Of a DNA stretch of 64,000 nt, positions 8,849 through 17,564 are shown piece by piece. The DNA lies in assembly GCF_014646075.1 (NCBI RefSeq), contig NZ_BMMT01000007.1:1-64000 (forward strand). The letters run 5' to 3'. Both the position numbers and the translations under genes were made by a program. The notes below the pieces were generated by a model. That model was not told the DNA's origin and did not search any database. It saw nothing but the letters and a program-made list of their open reading frames with translations. The DNA comes from Saccharopolyspora thermophila (GTDB lineage: Bacteria; Actinomycetota; Actinomycetes; Mycobacteriales; Pseudonocardiaceae). Each line of letters opens with the position of its first letter. Positions within the stretch are counted from its first letter, which is position 1.

Positions 8849-10006
8849 TCACACGGTCGCGGGCCTGGGGAGCCTGCCACGCAGCTCCATCGCCGTGCGG
8901 ACCCGCTGCTTGGCCAAGTCCAGCGCCGCCTGGTGCGGCAGCACCCCGGTGGCCTGGGCGGTGTCGAGAACCAGCACCGTGTTGGCGCGGGTGCGTTCGG
9001 CGACCGTGCGCAGGATCGCCTCCGGTTCGGGCCGGAACGCCGAATGCCGGGCATCCATCGCGAAGCCCGCCGCGATGGCGCCGCCGGCGTTGGCGATGAA
9101 GTCCGGCACCACGGTCACCCGGCGGGCCGCCAGCAGTTCCCGCGCCGCCGGGGTGGTGGGCAGGTTCGCGCCCTCCACGACCAGCCCGGCCCGCACCCGT
9201 GCGGCCACCGACTCGTCGATGACGTCCTGGCCCGCCGCCGGGATCAGCACGTCGCAGTCCACCACCAGTTCCTCGCCGCGCGGGATGTGCTGCTGCGCCG
9301 GGGCCTTGGCCACGCAGGCGTCGCCGAACTCGGCGCGTGCGGCCAGCCACTCCGGCACGTCCAGCCCGTCCGGATCGTGCACCGCACCGTCGATCGTGGA
9401 CAGGGCGACGAGCTGCGCGCCGAGCTCGTGCAGGCGTCGGGCCGTGGCCGCGCCCACCGCGCCGAAGCCCTGCACGGCCACGCGCGCCCCGGCGACGCTG
9501 CGGCCCCGGTGGGCCAGCGCCGCGGCCACCGCCTCGGCCACCCCGTGCCCGGTGACGCCCAGCTGGTCGTAGGGCACCCCGCCCAGTGCCTCGGGCGCGC
9601 CGACCGCCGCGCCCCGGTCGCCGAGCTCGTCCTGGATGATCGCCGCATCGTGCTCGGTCATGCCCATGTCCAGCCCGGCGACGTAGCTGGCCGGGATCTG
9701 GTCGGCCAGCTGCCGCGCGAAGGCCCGCACGATCCGCTCCTTGTCGGGCGAGTCCGGGTCGGCGAAGATCCCGGCCTTCGCGCCGCCGTGGAACAGGTCG
9801 ACCGCGGCCCACTTCCAGGTCATCACCCGCGCCAGCCGGGCGATCTCGGTGACGGTGACGGTCGGGCTCATCCTGGTGCCGCCCTTGCCGGTGCCGCGGG
9901 CGGTGTTGTCGATGACCAGCACCCCCCGCATGCCGGTGCGGGCGTCGGAGACGCAGACGACCTTCTCCGGGCCCCACTCGTCGATGTCCTGCAGCAGATC
10001 ACGCAC
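8849..10006 (-). CDS. Glu/Leu/Phe/Val dehydrogenase family enzyme
   Basis: A 385-residue NAD(P)-dependent amino-acid dehydrogenase. Active-site lysines are visible in MTWKWA and HGGAKAG, the substrate loop KGGTRM is present, and the Rossmann motif is GFGAVG in VAVQGFGAVGAAT. Length and layout resemble leucine/phenylalanine dehydrogenases rather than the 450-residue glutamate dehydrogenases. The reaction would be reversible oxidative deamination of an L-amino acid to its 2-oxoacid. It lies 60 bp behind the FAD oxidase in the minus-strand island. The usual GGAKGG loop reads GGAKAG. Within the proposed lysine route it could act on 2-aminoadipate, but the substrate is not determined by sequence. 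Confidence 0.85.
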   Translation of the reverse strand: MRDLLQDIDEWGPEKVVCVSDARTGMRGVLVIDNTARGTGKGGTRMSPTVTVTEIARLARVMTWKWAAVDLFHGGAKAGIFADPDSPDKERIVRAFARQLADQIPASYVAGLDMGMTEHDAAIIQDELGDRGAAVGAPEALGGVPYDQLGVTGHGVAEAVAAALAHRGRSVAGARVAVQGFGAVGAATARRLHELGAQLVALSTIDGAVHDPDGLDVPEWLAARAEFGDACVAKAPAQQHIPRGEELVVDCDVLIPAAGQDVIDESVAARVRAGLVVEGANLPTTPAARELLAARRVTVVPDFIANAGGAIAAGFAMDARHSAFRPEPEAILRTVAERTRANTVLVLDTAQATGVLPHQAALDLAKQRVRTAMELRGRLPRPATV

Positions 10007-10066
10007 GGTTCGCTCCTCGGGAAGTGCGCGGGTTGGGTTCGGGGTCGCGCGGTGCGCGGCCCGGGC

Positions 10067-11218
10067 TCACACGCAGTTGTGCTCGGGGCGGACCTCGGCG
10101 TCGGCGAAGCGCCGGGCGTCCAGGCCGGAGACGTCGACGACCGGCGGGCGACCGAGCACCAGGTCGCGCATTACCTCCCCGATCGCCGGGCCCTGTAAGA
10201 AGCCGTGGCCGGAGAAGCCGGTGGCGTACAGGAACCGGCCAGGCCCCTCGGCCTCGCCGACCAGGGCGTTGTGGTCCGGGGTGATCTCGTAGAGCCCGGC
10301 CCAGCCGTGCGCGATGCCGATGTCGGCCAGCCGCGGGGCGCGCTGCGCCACGGCGTCGCTGAGGCGCCCGAGCCAGCGGTCGTCGGTGTTGAGCCGGAAG
10401 CCGAACTCCTCGTCGGGATCGGACATGCCGATCAGCAGGCCGGGCCCCTCGTCGTGGAAATAGAAGCTGGTGGCGAAGTCGATGGTGAACGGCATCCGGG
10501 GCGGCAGGTCCGGCACCGGTTCGGTGACCAGGATCTGCCGACGCAGCGGGCGCACCGGCAGGTCGACGCCGACGAACCCGCCGACTTCCGCCGACCACGC
10601 ACCGGCCGTGCAGACCACCGTGGAGGTCTGCACGGTGCCGGCCGCGGTGTGCACCGCGGTGATCTGCCCGCCGGTGGTCTCGATGCCGGTGACCGCGCAG
10701 TGCCGCTGGATCCGGGCGCCGTGCCGCCGGGCGGCCTGCGCGTAGCCCTGCACCACCGCCTCCGGGGTGCAGTGCCCGTCGGTGGGGGAGAAGGCGGCCG
10801 CCAGCAGCCCGTCGGGCACCGCGTACGGTGACAGCTCGCATGCCTCGGCCACGGTCAGCATCCGGCTCGGCACCCCGAGCTCGTTCTGCAGCCGAACGCT
10901 CTTCTCGAACGCGGCGACGTCCTCGGGGTCCGACAGCAGGAACAGGTAGCCGTGCTGCTTGAGGTCGATCTCGCCGCCGGGCCGCCGCGCGAAGTCCTCG
11001 AAGGCTCGCAGGCTGCGCTGGCCGAGTTCGATGTTGACCGGGTCGGAGAACTGCGCCCGTACCCCGCCGGCGGCCTTGCTGGTGCTGCCGGAGCCGAGCT
11101 CGTCGCGTTCCAGCAGCAGCACGTCGACGCCGGCCTCGGCGAGGTGGAAGGCGGTGCTGACGCCCATCACCCCACCGCCGATCACCACGACCTCGGCCCG
11201 TGTGGGCAGTGGTGCCAT
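10067..11218 (-). CDS. FAD-dependent amine/imino-acid oxidase (DAO family)
   Basis: The 383-residue flavoenzyme belongs to the D-amino-acid oxidase/monomeric sarcosine oxidase superfamily. The dinucleotide-binding motif GGGVMG sits at about residues 14-19 (VVVIGGGVMGVSTAFHLAE), followed by LLLERDELGSGST. The C-terminal half has the GLYEITPDHNALVG and ATGFSGHGF signatures that close the FAD site. Such enzymes oxidise secondary or primary amines (sarcosine, proline, pipecolate, glycine) with release of peroxide or electron transfer. Its ATG (11216-11218) shares one base with the stop of the aldehyde dehydrogenase gene (TGATG), so the two are translationally coupled. That coupling fits oxidation of an amine to an imine/semialdehyde handled by the dehydrogenase. 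Confidence 0.85.
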   Translation of the reverse strand: MAPLPTRAEVVVIGGGVMGVSTAFHLAEAGVDVLLLERDELGSGSTSKAAGGVRAQFSDPVNIELGQRSLRAFEDFARRPGGEIDLKQHGYLFLLSDPEDVAAFEKSVRLQNELGVPSRMLTVAEACELSPYAVPDGLLAAAFSPTDGHCTPEAVVQGYAQAARRHGARIQRHCAVTGIETTGGQITAVHTAAGTVQTSTVVCTAGAWSAEVGGFVGVDLPVRPLRRQILVTEPVPDLPPRMPFTIDFATSFYFHDEGPGLLIGMSDPDEEFGFRLNTDDRWLGRLSDAVAQRAPRLADIGIAHGWAGLYEITPDHNALVGEAEGPGRFLYATGFSGHGFLQGPAIGEVMRDLVLGRPPVVDVSGLDARRFADAEVRPEHNCV

Positions 11219-12795
11219 CAGGCATCACCGCCGAGTTCCGGCGGCAGGCGGAAGTCCAGCTCCGGCTCGACGGTGTCGACGTCCATCTGGGCCTTCTGCA
11301 GCTTGCCGGAGAAGTCCCAGTTCAACGACTGCCACCGGGTGAACTGGTCGAGCACCCAGATACCGGACTGGCGGCTGCCGTTGCCGGACCTGCCGTTGCC
11401 GCCGAACGGTAGGTGCGCCTCCGCGCCGGAGGTGGAGTTGTTCACGCTGACCATGCCCGCGCCGATGCCCTGGCGGAACCGGAACGCGGTGGCCGGGTCG
11501 GTGGTGTAGATCGCCGCGGACAGCCCGTAGCCGGGCGCGTTGCCCAGCTCGACGGCCTCGTCGAGAGAGTCGTAGGTGGTGACGCCGACGATCGGGCCGA
11601 AGGTCTCGTTGCGGAAGACGTGGTCGTCCGGGAGCAGCCCGTCCAGCAGCACCGGATGGTAGTACAGCCCGGTCGACGGGTCGCCGCGGAAGCCCTTGCG
11701 CGGCCGGGTCTCGTCGATCCGCCCGACCGACTCCGAGCCCAGCACGGTGTGGTGGTCGGCGATGGTGTCCAGAATGGACTCGAAGTTGTCGGCGAACTTC
11801 TGGTCCAGCAGCGGGCCGTAGAGCACGTCCTCGGTGGGATCGCCGATTGCCGCCGAGCGCAGCGCGGCGTCCAGGCGGCGCAGGAACTCGTCGTGCACGT
11901 CGCGGTGCACGATCAGGTTGCCCAGCGAGGTGCAGCGCTGTCCGGCGGTGCCCCAGCCGGAGAACAGCGCGCCCTCCACGGCCAGGTCGAGGTCCGCGTC
12001 CGGGGCGACCACCATCGGGTTCTTGCCGCCCAGTTCCAGGCACGGGCTCTGCAGGTACCGGCCGCACAGCTCGCCGACGCGGGTGCCGACGGCGCTGGAC
12101 CCGGTGAAACCGACCTTGTTGACGGTGCCGGCGGCCAGCGCGGTCGCCAAGCCTTCGAAGGTGGCTTCGCCGTCGGCGTAGACGAGGTTGAGCACGCCCT
12201 TGGGCACGCCCGCCCGCCAGACCAGCTCGGCCAGCGCCCGTGCCGCGCCCGCGGCGTACTCAGCGGGCTTCCACACCACCGCGTTGCCGCACAGCAGCGC
12301 GGGAACGATGTACCAGGACGGCACCGCCACCGGGAAGTTGCCCGCGGTGATCACCACCGCCACGCCCACCGGCACGCGGAAGGTGAACAGCTGCTTGTCG
12401 GGCATCTCCGAGGGCACGGTCTGCCCGTAGAGGCGGCGGCCCTCGCCGAGGAAGAAGTCGCAGGTGTCGATGATCTCCTGCACCTCGCCCAGCGCCTCCG
12501 CGTAGGGCTTGCCGATCTCGCGGGTCACCAGCCGGGCCAGGGACTCCTTGTTCGCCTCCACCAGCCGCCCCAGCCCGGCCACCACGCGCCCGCGCACCGG
12601 CGCGGGCATCTGCGCCCATTCGCGCTGCGCGCGCTGCGCCTGCTCCGCCGCGGCCGGCAGCGTCTCCGGGCCGCCGAGCTCGACCCGGGCGACCACGTCC
12701 TCCAGGTTCGCGGGGTTGCGCGAGAGGTACTCGCCTCCGCTGCCGGTCTGGGCGGGAGCGTCCGGACCGATCACGGAGCTCAACGTCGACTGCAC
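11218..12795 (-). CDS. aldehyde (semialdehyde) dehydrogenase
   Basis: An ALDH of 525 residues with the full active site: the general-base Glu in CLELGGKNP, the nucleophile Cys in GTAGQRCTS, and the C-terminal EAHLPFGGNGRSGNGSRQ. This is the style of semialdehyde dehydrogenases acting on carboxylated substrates (alpha-ketoglutarate semialdehyde or aminoadipate semialdehyde). It oxidises the aldehyde to the acid with NAD(P). It is the first gene of the minus-strand run and overlaps the FAD oxidase by one base. The divergent intergenic region (12796-12959) has two short inverted repeats. The piperideine-6-carboxylate/aminoadipate semialdehyde role is inferred from context only. Confidence 0.88.
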   Translation of the reverse strand: MQSTLSSVIGPDAPAQTGSGGEYLSRNPANLEDVVARVELGGPETLPAAAEQAQRAQREWAQMPAPVRGRVVAGLGRLVEANKESLARLVTREIGKPYAEALGEVQEIIDTCDFFLGEGRRLYGQTVPSEMPDKQLFTFRVPVGVAVVITAGNFPVAVPSWYIVPALLCGNAVVWKPAEYAAGAARALAELVWRAGVPKGVLNLVYADGEATFEGLATALAAGTVNKVGFTGSSAVGTRVGELCGRYLQSPCLELGGKNPMVVAPDADLDLAVEGALFSGWGTAGQRCTSLGNLIVHRDVHDEFLRRLDAALRSAAIGDPTEDVLYGPLLDQKFADNFESILDTIADHHTVLGSESVGRIDETRPRKGFRGDPSTGLYYHPVLLDGLLPDDHVFRNETFGPIVGVTTYDSLDEAVELGNAPGYGLSAAIYTTDPATAFRFRQGIGAGMVSVNNSTSGAEAHLPFGGNGRSGNGSRQSGIWVLDQFTRWQSLNWDFSGKLQKAQMDVDTVEPELDFRLPPELGGDA

Positions 12796-12911
12796 CGAGA
12801 TGCACCTCTTCCTGCTGGTTGGAGTTCTCGCCCGCGGACCCCTGCGCCGCTCGGGATCACCGTAATTCGTCCCGCGCGACTTCGCGGAGAATCAGAAGAG
12901 TGAATTCTGTT

Positions 12912-12939
12912 CGCTCTGAGCGACAGCATCGCTGATGCT
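12912..12939. promoter_or_regulatory. paired inverted repeats in divergent promoter region
   Basis: Two adjacent perfect palindromes, CGCT-CTG-AGCG (12912-12922) and AGCATC-GCT-GATGCT (12925-12939), lie in the 164-bp gap between the divergent aldehyde dehydrogenase and cyclodeaminase genes. They are plausible operators for the local LysR protein or another regulator; no binding data are implied. Confidence 0.4.
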
Positions 12940-12959
12940 CAGGGATCCGATCGGGTTCC

Positions 12960-13931
12960 GTGACCACGACCGGGTGTGGCACCGTGCGGCACGTGAAGCT
13001 GTGGAGCGACGCCGACGTGGCGGCAGCACTGGACCTGGACACCGCCATCGCCGCGCAACGCGTGGCATTCGAATCCCTCGGTCGTGGCGAGGCCCAACTC
13101 GCCGAGAAGGTCGTCATCCGCACCGGGGCGGACACCACCCTGTGCTACCTCAGCAGGCTCTCCCCGCGCCACGGAGCGGTCGGCAAACTCGTGGCCGTCC
13201 ACCCCGGCAACGCCGAACGCGGTCAGCCCCCCGTTACGGCCACCGTGCTGGTGCTCGACCCGACCACCGGCCACCCCGTCGCCGTCATGGCTGCCACCGC
13301 CCTCACCGAGGTCCGCACCGCCGCGGCCAGCGCGGTCGCCGCCGACGCGCTGGCCGCGCCCACCGCCGACGAACTGGCCGTGCTCGGCTCCGGCGTCCAG
13401 GCACGAGCCCACGTGCGCGCGATCACCCGCGTCCGCGAACTCCGCGAAGTGCGTGTCTTCAGCCGCGACGCGCAGCGCCGCGAGGCCGCGGCGGCGGAGC
13501 TGGCCGATGAGCTCGGCATCGCCGTGCGCGCCGCGGCCAGCGCCGAGGCAGCGGTGCGCGACGCACCGCTGATCGCCGCGTGCACCCTCAGCGCGGAACC
13601 CGTCGTCCCGACCGCCGCGGTCGCGGCGGGAGCGACGGTGATCAGCGTCGGCAGTTTCGAGCGTCACCGGTGCGAGGTGGACGCGGAGCTGGTCCGCCGC
13701 GCGGGAGCGGTCGTGGTCGACGAAGTCGACACGGCCGTGGTGCACGCGGGACCGATCGCGCAGGCGCTCAAGCGCGGCGACCTGACGCGCGAGCGGCTGC
13801 GAGCGCTGGGCGCGGTGCTGCTCGGCGAGCAGCCGGGACGAACGAGTGACAGCGAGATCGTCTTCTACAACAGCGTCGGCCTGGGAGTCCAGGACGCGGC
13901 GGCGGCCCACGCGGTCCTCGGCACCCTCTGA
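12960..13931 (+). CDS. ornithine cyclodeaminase / mu-crystallin family enzyme
   Basis: A protein of about 323 residues (312 if the GTG at 12993 is used). It has the family's N-terminal barrel-like half, a PPVTATVLVLDPTTGHPVA strand region, the TEVRTAAASAVA helix, the Rossmann motif LGSGVQARAH and a C-terminal EVDTAVVHAG segment. Members are ornithine or lysine cyclodeaminases, ketimine reductases or alanine dehydrogenases. It is divergent from the dehydrogenase/oxidase run and upstream of an amino-acid permease. Conversion of lysine to pipecolate, or reduction of piperideine-2-carboxylate, would fit that context. The start is uncertain because no clear ribosome-binding site precedes either GTG. 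Confidence 0.82.
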   Translation: MTTTGCGTVRHVKLWSDADVAAALDLDTAIAAQRVAFESLGRGEAQLAEKVVIRTGADTTLCYLSRLSPRHGAVGKLVAVHPGNAERGQPPVTATVLVLDPTTGHPVAVMAATALTEVRTAAASAVAADALAAPTADELAVLGSGVQARAHVRAITRVRELREVRVFSRDAQRREAAAAELADELGIAVRAAASAEAAVRDAPLIAACTLSAEPVVPTAAVAAGATVISVGSFERHRCEVDAELVRRAGAVVVDEVDTAVVHAGPIAQALKRGDLTRERLRALGAVLLGEQPGRTSDSEIVFYNSVGLGVQDAAAAHAVLGTL

Positions 13932-14115
13932 GGTGATCGCGCGCCGCGCGGGTCGTGCCGCGGCTGTGCGACCGACGGGCGAGGCAGCGGAAGTGGTTCT
14001 TGCGGTCAGCCGCAGGCATCCGCGCGCTTCACCACCTTTCCCGGATGACCCGCATCGACGAACATCCCCGCATCGCCCGGGCACACCACGGGCGATGCGA
14101 GCGGGAGGTGTTGCG

Positions 14116-15585
14116 GTGCGGAAGGAAACAGCCGTCGGTGGCGGGTCGTTGTTCGGAACCGGGCCCAACGGGATCTTCCGGCGCACCGTGCCGAAACCCG
14201 AGGAACCGGACGACCGGCGCATGCTGCGCGTGCTCGGGCTGCCGCAGCTGACCATGATCGGCGTGGGCGCGATCATCGGCGCCGGGATCTTCAGCCTGGC
14301 CGGGGCGGTGGCCCGCGACGTCGCCGGGCCCGCCGTGCTGGTGTCGTTCCTCATCGCCGGGGCCGCGTCGCTGTGCGCCGCCTTCGCCTACGCCGAGTTC
14401 GCCGGGATGGTGCCGCGCGCCGGGTCGTCCTACACCTACGCCGCCGCCGTGCTCGGCGAGGTGGTCGGCTGGATCATCGGCTGGGACCTGCTGCTGGAGT
14501 ACACCGCCATCGTGGCCACGGTGTCCATCGGCATGTCCGGCTACGCCGGTTTCCTGCTGGAGTCGGTGGGGATCGACCTGCCGGTGTGGATGCTCGGTGC
14601 GCCCGGCACCGGCGAGGGGCACCGGGTGGACCTCATCGCGATGCTGATCTGCCTGGGTGTGGCATGGCTGCTCAACCGGGGCACCAGGACCTCGGCGAAG
14701 GTCGACGTGGTGCTCACCGCGGTGAAGATCGCGGTGGTGCTGCTGGTCGTGGTGGTGGGCCTGTCCCGGGTCGACGTCGCCAACCTGACCCCGTTCGCCC
14801 CGTTCGGCTGGGGCGGTGCGGTGACCGGTGCGGCCACGGTGTTCTTCGCGGTGTTCGGCTACGACGCGCTGTCCACCGCCGCGGAGGAGTCGGTGCAGGC
14901 ACGCCGGCTGATGCCGAAGGCGATGGTGTGGTCGCTGGCCATCTCGATGGTGCTCTACGTCGGGGCGTGCATCGTGCTCACCGGCATGGTGCCCTACCAC
15001 CAAATCAACCCGGACAGCGGTTTCTCCAGCGCGTTCGCCAGCTCGGGGCTGCCGGCGGTGGCCGTGGTGATCGCGATCGGGGCGATCCTGGGCATCGTCA
15101 CCGTCAGCTTCTCGTTCCTGATGGGTGCCTCCCGGTTGTGGTACGCGATGAGCCGGGACGGGTTGATGCCGAAGTGGTTCGGGCAGCTGCACCCGGTGCG
15201 TCGGGTGCCGCACCGCGCGACGTGGATCCTCGGCGTCGTCGCGGCGGTGCTGGCCGGGCTGCTGCCGGTGCAGCAGGCCGCTGAGCTGACCAACATCGGC
15301 GTGCTGTTCGCGTTCGTGCTGGTGTGCGCGGCGGTGACGGTGCTGCGCTACCGCCGCCCGGATCTGCCGCGCGGGTTCCGCTGCCCGGGCATGCCCGTGG
15401 TGCCGGTCCTGGGCGTGCTGTTCTCGGCGTGGTTGATGTCGTTTCTGGCTGCGCAGACGTGGCTGCGGTTCGCCGGGTGGCTGGTGGTCGGCCTGCTGGT
15501 CTACGCGCTCTACGGCTACCGCAGCACGCGGCGCGTGATGCCCGGCGGTTCGGTCGACCTCAGCACTCTTGACGAGGCGCGCTGA
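14116..15585 (+). CDS. APC-superfamily cationic amino-acid permease
   Basis: A 489-residue membrane protein with about 12 hydrophobic segments. The family signature IGVGAIIGAGIFSLAG lies in the first membrane helix, the helix 3 region reads AFAYAEFAGMVPRAGSSY, and FFAVFGYDALSTAAEE is in helix 6. This is the CAT/YfnA-like branch (cationic and other amino acids). GTG at 14116 is preferred because GGGAGG lies 7 nt upstream; ATG at 14095 is in frame but has no such site. It follows the cyclodeaminase-family gene by about 185 bp on the same strand, which suggests uptake of the amino acid degraded by the island. Confidence 0.88.
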   Translation: MRKETAVGGGSLFGTGPNGIFRRTVPKPEEPDDRRMLRVLGLPQLTMIGVGAIIGAGIFSLAGAVARDVAGPAVLVSFLIAGAASLCAAFAYAEFAGMVPRAGSSYTYAAAVLGEVVGWIIGWDLLLEYTAIVATVSIGMSGYAGFLLESVGIDLPVWMLGAPGTGEGHRVDLIAMLICLGVAWLLNRGTRTSAKVDVVLTAVKIAVVLLVVVVGLSRVDVANLTPFAPFGWGGAVTGAATVFFAVFGYDALSTAAEESVQARRLMPKAMVWSLAISMVLYVGACIVLTGMVPYHQINPDSGFSSAFASSGLPAVAVVIAIGAILGIVTVSFSFLMGASRLWYAMSRDGLMPKWFGQLHPVRRVPHRATWILGVVAAVLAGLLPVQQAAELTNIGVLFAFVLVCAAVTVLRYRRPDLPRGFRCPGMPVVPVLGVLFSAWLMSFLAAQTWLRFAGWLVVGLLVYALYGYRSTRRVMPGGSVDLSTLDEAR

Positions 15586-15668
15586 TACCGCCCTGCGGCT
15601 GTTGTGGTGCGGGCGCCGCCCGGGGATCGTGGTCTGGGCGCAGCCACGCACGAGACAGTGGAGGAACG

Positions 15669-16463
15669 GTGGGGTTCGCGGAGAGATTGCGGGCGGAGCT
15701 GGCGTGGGACGGTTTCCCGGGACGCGTCGGGTTCGCGGCGTGGGCGCTGGACGAGCGGGAGCCGGTGCTCGTCGGCGCCGAGCGGGTGGTGCGCGCGGCC
15801 AGCACCATCAAGGTGCTGGTCATGATCACCGCCCTGCGCGCGGTGTGCAGTGGGCGGATCGGCCTGGACACCGAGGTGGAGCTGCCGGCCGAGCGGGTCG
15901 GCGGCTCCGGCGTGCTGCGGGAGCTGCCCAGCGTGCGGCGGATCTCCCTGCGCGACCTGGTTACCCTGATGATCATCATCAGCGACAATGCCGCGACCAA
16001 TGCGGTGATCGACGTGGTCGGTCTCGACGCGATCCGGGACTGCGCGGCGGACCTCGGGTGCACGGACACCCGCGTGGAGCGGCGGCTGATGGACGTCGAC
16101 GCGCCGGGCCGCAACGTGACCACCGCATTGGACCAGGCGCGCGTGCTGGACGCCCTGGCGCGCGGCGCCGCGCTTCCGCCGGACCTGACCGACCACGCGT
16201 TGGGCGTCCTCGCCCGTCAGCAGGTCCGCGACCGCCTGCCCGCGCTGCTGCCGGAGGGGGCGCGGTGCTGGAACAAGACCGGTGAGCTGGAGGGGTTGCG
16301 CCACGACGTGGCGCTGATCGGCACCGACCGGCCGCGGGCGGTGGTGGCGGTCCTCGTCGACGAGCTGACCGACGAGCGCTCCGCGCGCGGCTCCCGCGGT
16401 GGACCGGCCTGCGACGCGATCGCGGAACTGGGCCGGGCCGTCTACCGCTCGCTGGCGCGCTGA
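15669..16463 (+). CDS. class A beta-lactamase-fold serine hydrolase without signal peptide
   Basis: The 264-residue protein has the class A motifs in order: S45-T-I-K48 (SxxK), S105-D-N107 (SDN), a Glu at 137 in VERRLM (position of the ExxLN deacylation loop) and K203-T-G205. It starts directly with a folded-domain-like sequence and has no Sec or Tat signal, unlike secreted beta-lactamases. It may therefore be cytosolic or a related esterase/peptidase. It follows the permease by 83 bp on the same strand. Whether it hydrolyses beta-lactams cannot be told from sequence. Confidence 0.8.
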   Translation: MGFAERLRAELAWDGFPGRVGFAAWALDEREPVLVGAERVVRAASTIKVLVMITALRAVCSGRIGLDTEVELPAERVGGSGVLRELPSVRRISLRDLVTLMIIISDNAATNAVIDVVGLDAIRDCAADLGCTDTRVERRLMDVDAPGRNVTTALDQARVLDALARGAALPPDLTDHALGVLARQQVRDRLPALLPEGARCWNKTGELEGLRHDVALIGTDRPRAVVAVLVDELTDERSARGSRGGPACDAIAELGRAVYRSLAR

Positions 16464-16935
16464 GCCCGGCCCGCGCAAGCACCTCGGTCCCAGCGCTTCG
16501 GAAGATCACGCTCGGCTCGTCATGCGACGATCCAGGAAGTTGGTTCGTACTGTCCGCGCTACACGTCCGAAGGACCCCCAAGTTTCCCTGAACTTGGGAA
16601 AATTGGGCGCCTCGCCGGGGGTCCGCACCGGGTCCCTGGCGCTTCAGCATCCAGGCGCGCTGGCCCGCCGATGCGATGCTGGAGTGCTGGTCGTCGGACC
16701 GGCTGCGGTCCGACAACGCCCAGCGGCGGCGTCATCGTCGGAGTCATGATGGCCAATCGCTCCGGCACGTGGACCGCCGCGGGACAAGTACCGAAAATGT
16801 GTTCTAAAAACGTCGCTGACGTGGTAGTATTCCCTTGTCGGGCAGGGGATTTGGGCGCACTCAGACCATTGTGGACCGTCGTGTGAGGCATTGGTCCGCG
16901 GCCGGGTGCGCTCGTGACCACGGGAAGGGGTGCTC
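16464..16935. other. intergenic region with palindrome and possible promoter
   Basis: About 470 bp with no convincing gene. A perfect 8-bp inverted repeat, CCCAAGTT-6 nt-AACTTGGG, is at 16577-16598. It has no T-run on either strand, so it looks more like an operator than a terminator. A possible promoter is TTCTAA (16802-16807), a 17-bp spacer and TAGTAT (16825-16830). It lies in a locally AT-richer patch about 105 bp before the next gene. Both assignments are by eye. Confidence 0.4.
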
Positions 16936-17559
16936 GTGGACGGCGTTCAGATCAGTCTCGGTTCGTTTCTGGACTACGTACGCAGCACACCGCGCGGCTG
17001 CGCGGGCATCGTGCGGGACCAGCGCGAGATCTACCTCGACGAGACCAGCATGGCGTGGGCCTTCTACGGTCCGTTCCGGCTGGCGCTGCGGCGCGCGGTC
17101 ACGTCGCCGGACGCACTGGAGATCATCGCCGCGGCGGTCCGCCAGGCGCGGCCGGTCCAGCAGCAGCACTTCCGGGAGTTGCAGGTCGGCTTCCAGCGGT
17201 GGTGGCAACGGGCCCGGGTGACCGGAGTCCCGATGACGTCCGGCTGCTGGCGCAGCGGCGACCTGGCGATCACCGTCTCGGAGCGCAGTTCGCTGGCGCT
17301 GCGCCACCCCGACGGCCGCCTGGAGGTCGTCCTGCCGTACCTGAAGGAACCGCAGCTGGAAGCGGACTCGGCCAACCTGGCCCTGCGCGTCCTCGAACAG
17401 GCGATGCCCGGCCTCCTGCCGGGGGCCACTCCGATGGTTCTGGACGTCCGGCGGGGCAGGCCGTTCCGCCTGCGTCGCAACGCCAACCGGGCGGAACTGG
17501 ACGCCCTTCTGGCGGCGGAAACGGCGAAGTACCTCACCCACTGGTCCGCGGTGGCGTAG
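16936..17559 (+). CDS. uncharacterised protein
   Basis: A soluble protein of about 207 residues that I do not recognise. It has no signal peptide or membrane segment and is Trp- and Arg-rich in the middle (FQRWWQRAR). A strand-rich second half (LAITVSERSSLALRHPDGRLEVVLPYL) is followed by a helical C-terminus. GTG at 16936 is chosen because GGGAAGGGG lies 6 nt upstream; GTG at 16930 is in frame. Base use and third-position GC match the surrounding genes. It stands alone between a possible promoter (16802-16830) and a 15-bp hairpin that begins 5 bp after its stop, so it is probably monocistronic. Confidence 0.65.
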   Translation: MDGVQISLGSFLDYVRSTPRGCAGIVRDQREIYLDETSMAWAFYGPFRLALRRAVTSPDALEIIAAAVRQARPVQQQHFRELQVGFQRWWQRARVTGVPMTSGCWRSGDLAITVSERSSLALRHPDGRLEVVLPYLKEPQLEADSANLALRVLEQAMPGLLPGATPMVLDVRRGRPFRLRRNANRAELDALLAAETAKYLTHWSAVA

Positions 17560-17564
17560 CCGGA

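Noticed and set aside
7160-10198. Plus-strand open frame of about 1000 codons opposite the E1, LysR and dehydrogenase genes
   Set aside because: It is antisense to three well-supported minus-strand genes, with low-complexity His/Arg/Gly/Val composition and no domain; it is a shadow of high-GC codon bias.
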